Assembly (NCBI GenBank): GCA_934047225.1 | Contig: OW204005.1 | Span: forward strand, 18,732,396-18,796,395 | Reading direction: 5' to 3' | Length of the DNA: 64,000 nucleotides | DNA from: Ypsolopha sequella | Lineage: Eukaryota; Arthropoda; Insecta; Lepidoptera; Ypsolophidae | Shown: positions 1 through 10,839 of the stretch, piece after piece | Layout: the number at the start of each line of letters is the position of its first letter | How positions within the stretch are numbered: the stretch's first letter is position 1 | Made by a program: the position numbers and the translations under genes | The notes under the pieces: model-generated | Told to the model about the DNA's origin: nothing | The model's input: the letters and a program-made list of their open reading frames with translations, nothing else | Database searches by the model: none

Positions 1-81
1 GGGTTACATTAAAATTCATTCTGTATGAAAAACATTTGCGAGCAAAATTTCCAAAATTTCAAATCTAGATGCTGTTAAAAC

Positions 82-1005
82 TAGAGATGAAACGGATATC
101 CGGTTACTATCCGGTATCCGGCCTATCCGGCCATATTTTTGGTATCCGGTATCCGGCCGGATAGTAGCTAGTATCCGGCCGGATACCGGATACTTAACTC
201 AGCATACAAAAAGTCGTTTAAATCACAAAATAAATTGATTGTATCAATGATTCCATAATCTAAATTCTAATACATAAAGTAAATAAGAGTTGAGCTATGG
301 TAGATAAAGACAAGCTGTACAGCAATTGTTGGGAATTACCGTTTGTGCTTTTTTTCATACATTACACCAGCTACTTTTGCTCTCACAATATACCGGATGT
401 AATTCAACAGGTATCTTTTAATAAAAACACATGGTCTAGGAATCATACTTAACAATTTTTCTAAAGAAACATACTTGTGGAAATGAAAAAATATTTTCAT
501 GTTTCCTTACTTATTTTAAGACTTACTGTGAATTTTGAAAGGGCATTGGGAGGGCAGGTTCAATTAATTTTTTCAATATGTTACTTTGGGAAATCTGTTC
601 AGTATGAACAGTAGATTACGCGATTTCATTTAAATATACCTGTCCATTTATGTACAGTATACATACTGTACATAAATGGACACTATACACCGCTGGTGTA
701 TACTATACACCGCTGCAAAGAGACAAAAGATACATATTGACGAATTTTGTTAGGATCGGAAATTGTTTCGCGTTTGCAGACCAGCTTTTGTATGATTGTG
801 ATTGTGATTTAGAAAATACACAAATAATCTCGCCCAGTTGCACCCGCACGCACCTTAGTGCGTAATGTTTAGACATGGTTAATTAGTGCGAAACGCATAT
901 CTTGAGCCGGATATTCGGCCGCCGGATATCCGGCTATCCGGCCTAGTGCCTCGCCGGATATCCGGTATCCGGTATCCGGCCAAATCACTATCCGTTTCAT
1001 CTCTA
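82..1005. mobile_element. hAT-like non-autonomous element, copy 1
   Basis: Terminal inverted repeats TAGAGATGAAACGG / CCGTTTCATCTCTA are flanked by a perfect 8-bp duplication GTTAAAAC (74-81 and 1006-1013). An 8-bp duplication with TIRs starting TAGAGATG is typical of the hAT superfamily. Both ends carry many copies of TATCCGG, resembling the subterminal motif arrays that hAT transposases bind. The interior is AT-rich, has no transposase frame, and contains a perfect palindrome around 641-680. The flanks (1-73, 1014-1060) resemble remnants of the TTAA-flanked elements found elsewhere in the window, so this copy landed in an older element. A second copy lies at 17005-17873. Confidence 0.88.
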
Positions 1006-1076
1006 GTTAAAACCCATCTAATAAAATATTTAAAAAAAAATTTGGCCGATCCAGTAACCGTGTTCTTCTAAGGAAC

Positions 1077-1292
1077 CACAGACCACTTACCCAAAAGACA
1101 TCTTATCAACCACAGACAAGTGAGAATTGTTTTCGCCACGGCTGTTGTGCTGCGGGGTAATGAGGGGAGGGTACCAAGGAAATAGAGATGGGATAATAAT
1201 TGAAGGACATTTTTTTTGTAGTGAAATTGCTCTGATGTTTTGGCGAAAAAGGTTTGCCCTCTGTACGAGGTCTAATGGGTAAGTGGTCTGTG
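1077..1292. mobile_element. Short hAT-like MITE (216 bp)
   Basis: TIRs CACAGACCACTTACCC / GGGTAAGTGGTCTGTG with a perfect 8-bp duplication TAAGGAAC (1069-1076 and 1293-1300). No coding capacity. The duplication length points to the hAT superfamily; the family is not recognised. Confidence 0.85.
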
Positions 1293-1369
1293 TAAGGAAC
1301 ACTTTAAAACAATAAAACTAGGGTTGAACCATATTTTCTTTAGACAAAAGTAATGATATATACACGACT

Positions 1370-1451
1370 TTGAACACAAACACTTGTACTATTTGTTTCA
1401 TAACATAAAACAAATGTTATGAAACAAATAGTACAAGTGTTTGTGTTCAAA
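1370..1451. repeat. Near-perfect palindrome
   Basis: Two arms of about 37 bp, differing by a one-base indel, are separated by 7 bp around 1407-1413. The transcript would fold into one hairpin. It sits directly beside the repeat at 1440-1735. Confidence 0.8.
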
Positions 1452-1735
1452 ATCAAGAAAACAAAACAAAATACGCGTGCAGCGAACGAGTGCTACTCGA
1501 GGTGTATTATCTATGGCTCTGCCTGCCTCCAGATTTGCCACTAACTTGCGGGGGACTGCGGGGGACTGCGGGGGACCGCGGGGGACGTTAAGTTCGCGCG
1601 GGGAGGTGAGTGTCGCTTCTTTACGTAGTAATACTTTATATTCTCTGCCTAAAGTCTTTAGAGACAAGTGCCAACAATCAACAAAAATTCTAATGTATGC
1701 ATTGGAATTTTTGTTGATTGTTGGCACTTGGTGGA
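1440..1735. repeat. Interspersed repeat with G-run array and terminal hairpin, copy 1
   Basis: Shared with 52575-52740: both contain the same segment ending in a run that includes GTAGTAATACTTTATATTC. This copy has four GGGGG runs spaced by 5 bases (1550-1584), where the other copy has only two. A 26-bp perfect inverted repeat (1665-1690 / 1705-1730) follows. The open frames here (126 aa on minus, 119 aa on plus) cross the G-run repeats and hairpin and show no known domain, so they are not called genes. Confidence 0.7.
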
Positions 1736-1883
1736 ACTTTGATAATGAACGGAAAATCACTTGTACTAGGTATTCCACAAATTTATTTCTTGTTTCGTGA
1801 CTGGTTTCACTTTTATAGTATTTTCATAGGAATTCATTACACACGATGTTTGGGACATCGATGTGAATATTTTCAAGGATTAT

Positions 1884-2310
1884 AAAGAAAGTGATTTTAA
1901 ACATTTCTGACTGAATGTACTATAGTGCAGAGTTGAGTAGTTTTCGAGTTATAGACATTTTTAGTTTTATCTACTTAAAATTTTAATAAAACACTATTTT
2001 TGTCTAAAAATATGATTTTATTTTAAATTATTTCATAATACACTTCAATTAAACAAAAAAACTATATAAATGTGTTCAAAAAGAAACGAAAATAAACATA
2101 AAGCTAAATACTTTACGTAGAAACAGATTTTTTTTGTAAATTTTAGTAAAATCTTAAATTAATATTTTTAGCCAAAAATAGTGTTTTATTAATTTTAAAT
2201 GCAGTTGCCTAATTTTAAGAAGACAAAACTGGAAAATGTCTGTATCTCGAAAACTAAAAAACTTTGCATACTAGTAAATTCAGTCAGAAATGTTCAAAAC
2301 CACTTCCTTT
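1884..2310. mobile_element. MITE-like element with imperfect long TIRs
   Basis: The ends are imperfect inverted repeats of about 40 bp or more (start AAAGAAAGTGATTTTAAAC, end GTTCAAAACCACTTCCTTT), and inner segments also pair. AT-rich, no coding frame. The target duplication is unclear, possibly TATA. Confidence 0.6.
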
Positions 2311-3719
2311 ATATATAGATCTATAGATGTTAAATTATATTTGTTACGTTTGTGAAATCAATACATACCAACCACATTATGTATTGGTCATTTTAATAAT
2401 TCTTTAAGTAAATTATCTATTTCAATTACTTGTTCTGACATTGCGTGAGTTAAGGCTTCTCTCAATGCCAACGACCTTGAACTGAGTAACTTTGTAACCA
2501 TTTTATACAGTATTTATAAAATTTTATAATACAGGAAAAATACATAGTAATCTACATGATACACACAGTGATGTGGTTTTTCCTGAATTGTATTTTGATA
2601 TACAGAAGTGAAGCAAGAAAATTCCAAGTTTACCCTTGTTTCTCGTTTTTTGTTCACTTGTAACAATAAAACTGCTACAGTTTTTATCGAAACAGTATAA
2701 AAATTTATAAACATAATATCAAATGATATGGTTTTCTCATTTCTTAAAAAAAATAATTTTATTTTACATGAAATTAATTAAAAACACACAATTTTTGCAC
2801 TTGTCATTGGCAGCGACTGACGTAACAGCCATGTTGCAGTGCGGGCTGATAAGAACTTTATTTTAATATGGTTTTGTTCGAAATTTCAACCACTACGAAT
2901 CGAGTTGCAAATTTTTCCGACAAAGCCACCTTAAGGTGGGCCATCCCGCTCAACTGCCATATAAATGCTTTAGGTGTTTGGGACGTCCTGGTGGCTTTGA
3001 TCTCAATGAAACTTTGCACATCTTAATATTAGGTCTTATGTCTATTACATATGAGATTAGATATATAATTAGATAATAGAGATTATAGATTATTAGATAA
3101 TAGAGATAAGATAAAGAATTTGAAGGAAACTCAACTTTCAGTACTAACATTTCTGAATTTTTTTTAGGAACTACAAATTTTATAAGTTCTTTTGTGTATG
3201 AATTAAGGAACATTAATTTAATTTTTGAAAATTGTCTGCTGTAAAAATTTACTACGAATCTCATCATGGAAATGGATGGCAATTAGGACAAATTATTTTT
3301 GAAAATTTTATTTTGGTTATCAAACTAACAATAAAAACAAAATTTTATACGTTCATGTAAAACCATGAAATCAATTTTCAAACAAAAAACAAATAATGGA
3401 AACCGCTATTGAATTACAGGAATTATGAACTCATGAATCTGTAAGAAATTTTCATCACACTGCACACCGACCCATATCTCATCAAGAGGTGCAAGATGGC
3501 AAGATATTCAAAAAAAACGCCAGGTTTGTGAAATGGTTACAGGGAAAAACTGTTTTCCATAAAACGGTAACTGTTTATTTATAAAAAAGTGTATAAACTT
3601 GTCATCTTTACACGAACGACGTCTGTATTTCTCTCTTTTTTATCTCTAGTATAGATAAAAATTATACAACTTGCTAAACTTTGCGTAAAAATTAGGCAAT
3701 ATTCACGATATCCTGACAG
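2311..3719. other. AT-rich non-genic stretch with repeat fragments
   Basis: No gene seen. A segment at about 2965-3025 reappears at 5365-5430. Segment 3225-3455 reappears inverted at 6730-6960 in receptor intron 2. Segment 3460-3720 (continuing at 3990-4100) reappears in the same orientation at 5945-6330 in intron 1. These are dispersed repeats around the gustatory receptor's first exon. Confidence 0.6.
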
Positions 3720-3990
3720 ATTTATATATAAAAACGGCTCACCTCAATACGTGTTATGATCGAGAAAGCCGACCAGTTTCAGCAGATTTAGACTGCCTTC
3801 ATCTGGGCGAGTGAAGACGTTACGTCGTCAGTGTGAGGCGTAACGACGTCGCGTAAACGTCTTCACTCGCCCAGATGAAGGCAGTCTAAATCTGCTGAAA
3901 CTGGTCGGCTTTCCCGATCATAACACGTATTGAGGTGAGCCGTTTTTATATAAATCGTGATTTATCCTCAAGTTTCATTTAATTCTATAA
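3720..3990. mobile_element. Fold-back element upstream of the gustatory receptor
   Basis: Two near-identical arms of about 100 bp (about 3726-3827 and 3855-3954) surround a short CpG-containing loop. Direct repeats of about 18 bp containing ATATCCTGACAG flank the insertion (near 3709 and 3991). The related sequence at 5945-6330 lacks the insert, as expected for an insertion into this repeat. Half copies are at 35553-35645 and 42273-42365. Confidence 0.75.
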
Positions 3991-4467
3991 TATCCTGACA
4001 GCTTTATGAAGGTGTTTCATCAAATTTTGCTTTTTGGGCTGTACAGAGACGTTGCTAGGTAATACTTATGAAAAAAATTATGAATTTATGACTTCACATT
4101 AAGTTTTTACTTTTTGTACGTAAAGGGGCCTCTTAAGAAAGTTTTAAGCCATGGTCACAGATAACAATAAAATGTAAAAACCTAGTACATTGTAGTTTTA
4201 CCTTTCTTGAATTACAAACGCTTGCGTGTTCAAATACGAGTATTGACTTGTATCAAATATACTCACTCATGAAGTAATAACCTTCATGGAAAATTATAAG
4301 TTTATAACACTCAAAAATTAACACTTAGAAAAGTTTTTAATTGAATAATTACTAGCACAGTGAATGAATATTTTTGTTGTGGACGTATTCACAAAATGTT
4401 TTCTGTTCTGATCGATCGGTTCTGACATTATTTCCATCGTAATAAATTTGTTACATAGGCCACTGAA

Positions 4468-5178
4468 ATGTCGTCCACTGAATTAATCAATAACCTCATC
4501 GATGGCAACATCCAAAGATGTTTGAGGCACTTAGATCTGGCTCAATCATTATTTTTCATCTCAAAATACCGCATTCGAGACAACTTCATTACTCCCAATA
4601 ACAGATGGCGTGATATCATGTCGATTTTTGGAATAATTTGTGTAATTGTTGTGTTCGGATTTGCAATGTACGGCCTTTCTGAAGAACATCAAGTTTTCGG
4701 AATTTGTCTTAATTATACATATCGATTTATGTGCTTCATTAGTTGTATTATCGTTTACGTGAATAATATAAAACAAAGTGAAGCGATTGTGTTTTTAATC
4801 AGGAAGATTACTGATCTTAATAAAATACTCAAAATTGATCGAAAAGTATTTTTGGGTATTGAAAAATTCAATAGGGGTTTTGTCTTTATTGCTATTATTC
4901 ATTTAGCAATAGATATTTTACGTAACTATTCGTCCTTGAGATTTATACAAAGGAACTTTTACCACATTTATGTATTTTCTTTCGACTTGAACATAGCATA
5001 CGCAATTACTCTGTTAAAAATAATCACAGAACTGTATCATAGCTTTGCCAATAAGCTCAAAATATATTTTAAACGCGTCGATGAAGGGTTAAGTATCAAC
5101 GAAGGAATAGATTTTGTTGAAATTATCAGATCTGTTTTGAGTGCGTATAGTTTGCTGAAAAAGTTGTTTCAAGTTGTG
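4468..5178 (+). CDS. Gustatory receptor exon 1 (residues 1-237)
   Basis: Contains several hydrophobic helices, for example IFGIICVIVVFGFAMYGL and FVFIAIIHLAIDIL. It ends phase 0 after FQVV at a GTAAGT donor. The frame runs on into the intron for ten codons to a TAA, so translation of the unspliced ORF would give a false 246-aa end. Confidence 0.9.
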
Positions 5179-8100
5179 GTAAGTACTTTTTTTTTCATTT
5201 GGAGATAAAAATAAAATAAGGGTTGCCACCCCATACATTAAAGAAAAAAAATAAAATTAAATCCAGCAATGTGTTGATTGGGGCTGAGAATGGTGATAAT
5301 GAATGAAAAAACAAAAAAGGCCATACAAAAAATAAACATTTATACTCAACTCGCTCCCTGAGGCTGCCATATAAATGCTTTAGGTGTTTGTAACGTTCTG
5401 ATGGCTTTGATCTCAATGAAACTTTGTACACATCTTTTTACAACGTGTAACAGAAAGTTGTAACCATATTTGAAGAGCTTATTCAGTCAATGGTTTAGAA
5501 CAACTTTCACTATGGAGCCTACCTCGAAATCTCAAAAAAGAAATCTATCCTGAAGAGAGTAATTTTTTTTTCGATATACCTACAGGATTTGTTCCATAGT
5601 AAAAGTTGTTCTAAACCATTGACTGAATAAGCTCTTCAAATATGGTTACAACTTTCTGTTACACGTTGTAAAAAGATGTGTACAAAGTCTCATTGAGATC
5701 AAAGCCATCAGAACGTATAAACAACTTTTACTATGGAACAAATCCTGTGTATCGAAAAAAATATAAATAATAAAATATTGCTTCATAGGAAAATGCAATG
5801 CCGCTCGTCCGAAATGTATGGAAGGGAAGATTATTTGTTTGAGATTTCAGGGTTGACTCCATAGTAAAAGTTGTATATAACAATGACTGAATAAGCTCTT
5901 CAAATATGGTTACACCTTTTTGTTACACCTTGTATATGTTTCTCTTCCCCCCCACACCGCACTCAGACCCACCTCTCATCAAGAGGTGCAAGATGGCGAG
6001 ATATTCAAAATGTGCCGAATTTTTGAAATGGTTTCAGGTAAAACAGTTCTCCATGAAACGGTAACTGTTTATTTATAGAAAAGTGTATAAACTTAGTCTT
6101 CTTTACATAAACGACGTCTATATTTCTCTCCTTTTTTATTTCCAGTATAGATGAAAATTATACAACTTGCTAAACTTTGCGTTAAAACGGGGCAATATTC
6201 ACGATATCCTGACAGGTTTATGATGGTGTTTCTTCAAATTTTGCTTTTTGGGCTGTATAGAGACGTAGTTAGACGTCATTAGATAATATTTAAGAAAAAA
6301 AAATGAAGAAAATAAGCTGTAGACTTCATATTCAGTTTTTAGCTTTTGTGTGAATCTTAAGAAAAAACCAGGCGTAAAGTGGCCTCTTAAGGAAAAGTAT
6401 CATTCTTACATCCCTTCCCACCAAGATATATTAGTTTCGAAATAGTGGATTTTTAACCACCCTGCCGTTAAGTCAAGAATCGAAACAATTGATGGGTTTA
6501 TTGTTATATATTTTTACCTATGTACGAGGGGTTAAACCAAGATATACTTCTTTTTCAGATTTTGGTACACTTTGTCGACGTGTTTTTTGAGTTTTTGCTC
6601 CTGGTCAAGAAACTATTTATTTTAGACGGTGCGGATGCTGAATATGTAAGTTTTTTTCGTATAATATTGTAATGAAGGTTATGGAAAATGTTTACATTAC
6701 AGTAAATAGGTCTTTACATATGAAATTGCCGAAATTTTCTTAGAGATTCATGAGTTCACAATTCCTGTAATTTAGTAGTTATTTCAATTATTTGTTTTTT
6801 GTTTCAAAGTTTATTTCAAGGTTTTACGCCTACGTATTAAATTTCGTTTTTATTTTCAGTTTTATTATAAAAATTAAATCTACAAAAACAGTTTTTCCTA
6901 AGTGCCATCCATTTCCATGATAAGATTCGTAATATTTTTTTACAGCTGACAATTTTCAAAAATCTAAAACAAAAGAAATTACGGAATTTGGATTTGTCAT
7001 ACCTAAAATTTCATTTCAAAGAACTAACCAATTTTACCTAATTTTAGTTTAAAAACAGCTTGACTTTGAACAATAATAATGATTTCATGCTGTTTCTTAT
7101 ACGCGAGAATGATTTTCTAAAATGAAGTTATTTATATATTTTTTATAATTTTTAAACTTACCGTTTAAATAAGAAAAAATACTATATCAATAGAATTATT
7201 TTCGGTTGACTCTGGGAAGAGATTCCTTGAGGCACTTTGTAGTTTGTACTTTTGTAGTATAACTCAATATGAAAAAAAAAACAATGGAATTGTGTTTACT
7301 GCTGCTAAGTGGCTCGGTCGATTTAATTCATTTGTACTTTGGTAAAAGCATAGACTAAGTATTACTACGTATAGACCGACAACTCCCATACATCAAGGCG
7401 TAGCAAATTTTTTACGCGCCCTTACGACACTGGGTGTCGCCAAGTGTTTATTTATTTATTTACAAACAAGGAGTACAAACAGAGAGAGGCACATAACATC
7501 TTACAGTAAAGTTATAGGTATTTTTTCATTGTACCACTATCCTTAGCATACTCACAGATAATATAAATGTTTGTTTAAATGAATGTTTCTTAAAGTGTTG
7601 CAAATAAGCATAATTTGTTTAATTGTCTGCAAGTAAACTCTCATGGTTACCAAGTGGCTGTAATAGTTTTGCTTAGAAAAACTAGATGGCGCTAAATTGA
7701 CAATACTAACAGTGAATATTTCAGCGCCATCTATTATCGAAGTAGGAATTATTTTTATGTTACGTGACATCGCTGTGCCACTAGCGTCACCAATCGGTAT
7801 TTTTTAGCATCGTGTTCCTTAGAGGATTTAGCAACGCCATCTAGATTTCGTTAGAATTTTACACCTTTTTTGTGGCTACAAACTGATGTATGGGAACTGC
7901 TAGTCTATACGTAGTAATACTAAGTCTATGGTTGGGGGAATGACCCGCTTTGCAACGTCTCGGTAAACGTAGTATAGTACCTAGTTGGGAGAAAATACTA
8001 TTTTATACTTTTTAATCCCTGAAATTACATGAAAATACCCAACACATGATTATAATTAAGTATAAAGACGGACCGACTTACATGAATTTATTTCGCGATA

Positions 8101-9309
8101 CGCAACCTGTTTCGAATTCCTTCAGAATTCGTTGTCAAGCGAGCGAGGTTCTGTCGTTCTTCGTTCGCTAACGACAGACCCTCGCTCGCTTGACAACTAA
8201 TTCGGAAGGAATTCGAAACAGGTCGCGTATCACGAAATAAATTCATGTAAGTCGGTCCGTCTTTATACTTAATTATGAATTCAACTTACAATAGTTACAA
8301 ATCTAAAACACATAATTAATTTATTTTCGCAGACAACGAATGGTCTGTTATTGGGAATTTGGACAATCCAAGGAATATTTTTAGAATCATTACTTTGCTA
8401 TCAATGCGAACAAGTTTATTTGGCCTCATCCACTATAAACACAATTTGCTTGAAAGCATTGAAGCAGTCCTATCCACGTAAGTATTTCGAGCAATTGACG
8501 TCGAGGCACTAAAGTTATTAGGGTGATGGAATAAACAATTAAATTATATTATTTGAATACTAAGGAATAAAGTTTAGAAACAACATGGACGTAAAAATCA
8601 ATGAGAAACAAGTAGGTACAGTAGTGAGTAGGGCATATATTATCCGAACTATAATTGAAATAAGTAGGTACATGAGTGTTTGGAAAACCGATGTATAGTA
8701 CCAATAAAAACCATAATTTTTCGAAATACAGGGTTTGTTCCATAGTAAAAGTTGTTCTATACCATTGACTGAATAAGCTCTTCAAATATGGTTACACCTT
8801 TCTGTTACACGTTGTATATATGTATATATATATTACATATATTTAATAAAATTATTAAATCTATTATAATTATTAATTTTAATGTATACCAAGAATTATC
8901 CATACAATAAATTGCACACCTGTCGGACACTTTATGACCTTCACAAAATAATACATTAATTTATTTAGACTCAGTATAGAATCTTTAATGTGAAAACCTG
9001 TTATTGGCCTTGCTTATGTATCAAACTATTGTGATCTTATTTGTGTAATCGCTGTTGGTTTTCCAAATAAACGATAAAATTAAAATTAAAATGTAGTGGG
9101 TGGCGTCTATACTGCAGATGCTGACGGAACCTGTATTTATTCCAGGTGGCACCCGCAACCAGTGCAGGAACATACTGCGGCTGAACACAATCTGCTTCAA
9201 CAAGGTGGACGCGTGTGGCGTGTTCACAGTGGACGCGGCTCTCATGATGCGGCTGTGTGCACTCGTCTCTACCTACACTATTGTGTTACTGCAATTTGCT
9301 TTTTTGTGA
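4468..9309 (+). CDS. Insect gustatory receptor (7tm_7 family), four exons
   Basis: Predicted 368-aa seven-transmembrane chemosensory receptor. Family knowledge: insect Grs are ligand-gated cation channels in gustatory neuron dendrites; the ligand cannot be read from sequence, and no sugar- or CO2-receptor assignment is made. Exons: 4468-5178, 6559-6645, 8333-8477, 9146-9309. Donors are GTAAGT/GTAAG; acceptors are TTTTTCAG, TTTTCGCAG and TTATTCCAG. Phases 0, 0 and 1 match exactly and there are no internal stops. Exon 1 holds most hydrophobic segments. The last exon ends with the Gr signature TYTIVLLQF (residues about 357-365), three residues before the stop. The length fits lepidopteran divergent ('bitter-type') Grs. 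ATG at 4468 is the first in frame in a long open exon. The introns are packed with fold-back elements. A 47-bp satellite starts at the stop codon. Confidence 0.9.
5441..5668. mobile_element. CAACGTG-type MITE in receptor intron 1
   Basis: Inverted termini CAACGTGTAACAGAAAG / CTTTCTGTTACACGTTG with long pairing arms, about 228 bp. Flanking sequence also mirrors outward (5365-5440 versus 5669-5722), making an even longer fold-back. A truncated second copy follows at about 5717-5930. Same family as 16188-16418. Confidence 0.8.
5945..6330. repeat. Repeat shared with the receptor's upstream region
   Basis: Matches 3460-3720 plus 3990-4100 in the same orientation, for example ATCAAGAGGTGCAAGATGGC. 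It lies in intron 1 before exon 2. Confidence 0.7.
6559..6645 (+). CDS. Gustatory receptor exon 2 (29 codons)
   Basis: A small exon between TTTTTCAG and GTAAG, phase 0 on both sides. It encodes ILVHFVDVFFEFLLLV and following residues, the hydrophobic helix expected before the last two Gr segments. It is too short for ORF finders. Confidence 0.85.
6730..6960. repeat. Inverted copy of the 3225-3455 repeat
   Basis: Contains the reverse complement of the upstream segment, for example GATTCATGAGTTCACAATTC against GAATTATGAACTCATGAATC. It lies in receptor intron 2. Confidence 0.65.
7349..7930. mobile_element. MITE with TIR CATAGACT(T/A)AGTATTACTACG
   Basis: The ends CATAGACTAAGTATTACTAC and GTAGTAATACTAAGTCTATG are inverted repeats, about 582 bp apart. 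Internal short fragments include a T-rich retroposon-like tail at about 7445-7460. Situated in receptor intron 2. Confidence 0.75.
8052..8276. mobile_element. Fold-back element (225 bp) in receptor intron 2
   Basis: Two arms of about 100 bp starting ATAATTAAGTATAAAGACGG pair almost perfectly around a short loop near 8150-8180. It ends 56 bp before exon 3. Confidence 0.8.
8333..8477 (+). CDS. Gustatory receptor exon 3
   Basis: Starts phase 0 after TTTTCGCAG and ends phase 1 at GTAAGT. It encodes the penultimate helix and intracellular loop (GIWTIQGIFLESLLCYQCEQ), the CxxxxxE region typical of Grs. Confidence 0.87.
8722..8816. repeat. Half copy of the CAACGTG MITE
   Basis: Only the right-hand arm (ending CTGTTACACGTTG) is present, in receptor intron 3. 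It is truncated relative to 16188-16418. Confidence 0.7.
9146..9309 (+). CDS. Gustatory receptor exon 4 (C-terminus)
   Basis: The acceptor TTATTCCAG gives two bases that complete the split codon of exon 3 (Arg). It encodes NILRLNTICFNKVDACGVF, then TYTIVLLQF and a TGA stop. The ORF reading upstream into the intron (from 9100) is not coding. Confidence 0.9.
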
Positions 9310-9612
9310 ACGAGCCTTGTTTGAACATTGTTCCAGCGCCATAGACTTATTTGTAAAGCCTTATTTGAACATTGTTTCAGCGCCACAGACTTATTTGTAA
9401 ACAAGCCTTATTTGAACATTGATTCAGCGCCACAGACTTATTTGTAAACAAGCCTTATTTGAACATTGATTCAGCGCCACAGACTTATTTGTAAACAAGC
9501 CTTATTTGAACATTGATTCAGCGCCACAGACTTATTTGTAAACAAGCCTTATTTGAACATTGATTCAGCGCCACAGACTTATTTGTAAACAAGCCTTATT
9601 TGAACATTGAAC
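9300..9612 (+). repeat. 47-bp satellite, first block (about 6 units)
   Basis: Units carry ACTTATTTGTAAACAAGCC and CAGCGCCACAG at 47-bp spacing. The first, most diverged unit (GTGAACGAGCCTTGTTTG) overlaps the receptor stop codon, so the array appears to grow out of the receptor's own 3' end. Units here read GATTCAG where most later units read GTTTCAG. Confidence 0.9.
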
Positions 9613-10172
9613 TTATTTGTCACCCACTGTGTCATGTAAACCATATTTTATAAGAAACAAACTGCTGTCCCTGCCAAGTCTATATATTTATAAAATGTCA
9701 TGTTTCACGAAATCACATGCAAATTTATTCCTAAAGTATAGTGATAGATACAATTTTAATACTAGATACCCAAACAAACTAATAACTCCAAAATACAGAA
9801 CGGAATTTTGCCAAAGAACCACATATTTCATGCAAATAAAGATTTTTAATAAGTTACCAGACAGTCTCAAAGAAAAGCCCTACAATTTATTTAAGAAATT
9901 GTTATTTAATTATGTAATACAGCAATGTTTCTATGACATTGAAGATTTTTTAAATTTAAGTAAGTACTGTTGTAATATAGCAAATTTATAGTTACTTAGA
10001 AATTAGTTATAATATTATAGATACTTTATGAATAGATATTATAAAATGTATACCTACTCTAAAATTTGCATGCCTGAATAAGGTAAACTGTGCTGAACAA
10101 ATTTTATGTACCTCACCATCTTTATGTACATCACAATTTATGAAAATAAATTATCTTTCTTTCTTTCTTTCT
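9613..10172 (+). pseudogene. 5'-truncated LINE tail inserted in the satellite
   Basis: An open frame (about 9617-9991) reads like the extreme C-terminus of an APE-type LINE pol (KIFNKLPDSLKEKPYNLFKK), followed by a short 3' UTR, AATAAATT and a (CTTT)n tail at 10155-10172. It splits the 47-bp array, so it is younger than at least part of the array. There is no full reverse transcriptase. Related tail: 22825-23457. Confidence 0.8.
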
Positions 10173-10810
10173 TGATTCAGCGCCACAGACTTATTTGTAA
10201 ACAAGCCTTATTTGAACATTATTTCAGCGCCACAGACTTATTTGTAAACAAGCCTTATTTGAACATTGTTTCAGCGCCACAGACTTATTTGTAAACAAGC
10301 CTTATTTGAACATTGTTTCAGCGCCACAGACTTATTTGTAAACAAGCCTTATTTGAACATTGTTTCAGCGCCACAGACTTATTTGTAAACAAGCCTTATT
10401 TGAACATTGTTTCAGCGCCACAGACTTATTTGTAAACAAGCCTTATTTGAACATTGTTTCAGCGCCACAGACTTATTTGTAAACAAGCCTTATTTGAACA
10501 TTGTTTCAGCGCCACAGACTTATTTGTAAACAAGCCTTATTTGAACATTGTTTCAGCGCCACAGACTTATTTGTAAACAAGCCTTATTTGAACATTGTTT
10601 CAGCGCCACAGACTTATTTGTAAACAAGCCTTATTTGAACATTGTTTCAGCGCCACAGACTTATTTGTAAACAAGCCTTATTTGAACATTGTTTCAGCGC
10701 CACAGACTTATTTGTAAACAAGCCTTATTTGAACATTGTTTCAGCGCCACAGACTTATTTGTAAACAAGCCTTATTTGAACATTGATTCAGCGCCACAGA
10801 CTTATTTGAA
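10173..10810 (+). repeat. 47-bp satellite, second block (about 14 units)
   Basis: Nearly identical units at exact 47-bp spacing (for example GCGCCACAG at 10322, 10369, 10416). The first and last units carry GATTCAG and the inner ones GTTTCAG. Homogeneity suggests recent expansion. Confidence 0.93.
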
Positions 10811-10839
10811 TCTATTCTCTAAACTAAAATGATCTACAG

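Noticed and set aside
1398..1800. Overlapping 126-aa and 119-aa frames
   Set aside because: They cross hairpins and a G-run repeat shared with another locus. No domain or splice structure.
9300..10810. CRISPR-like regular repeats
   Set aside because: The units are contiguous 47-bp tandem copies with no unique spacers, in a eukaryotic genome. This is a satellite.
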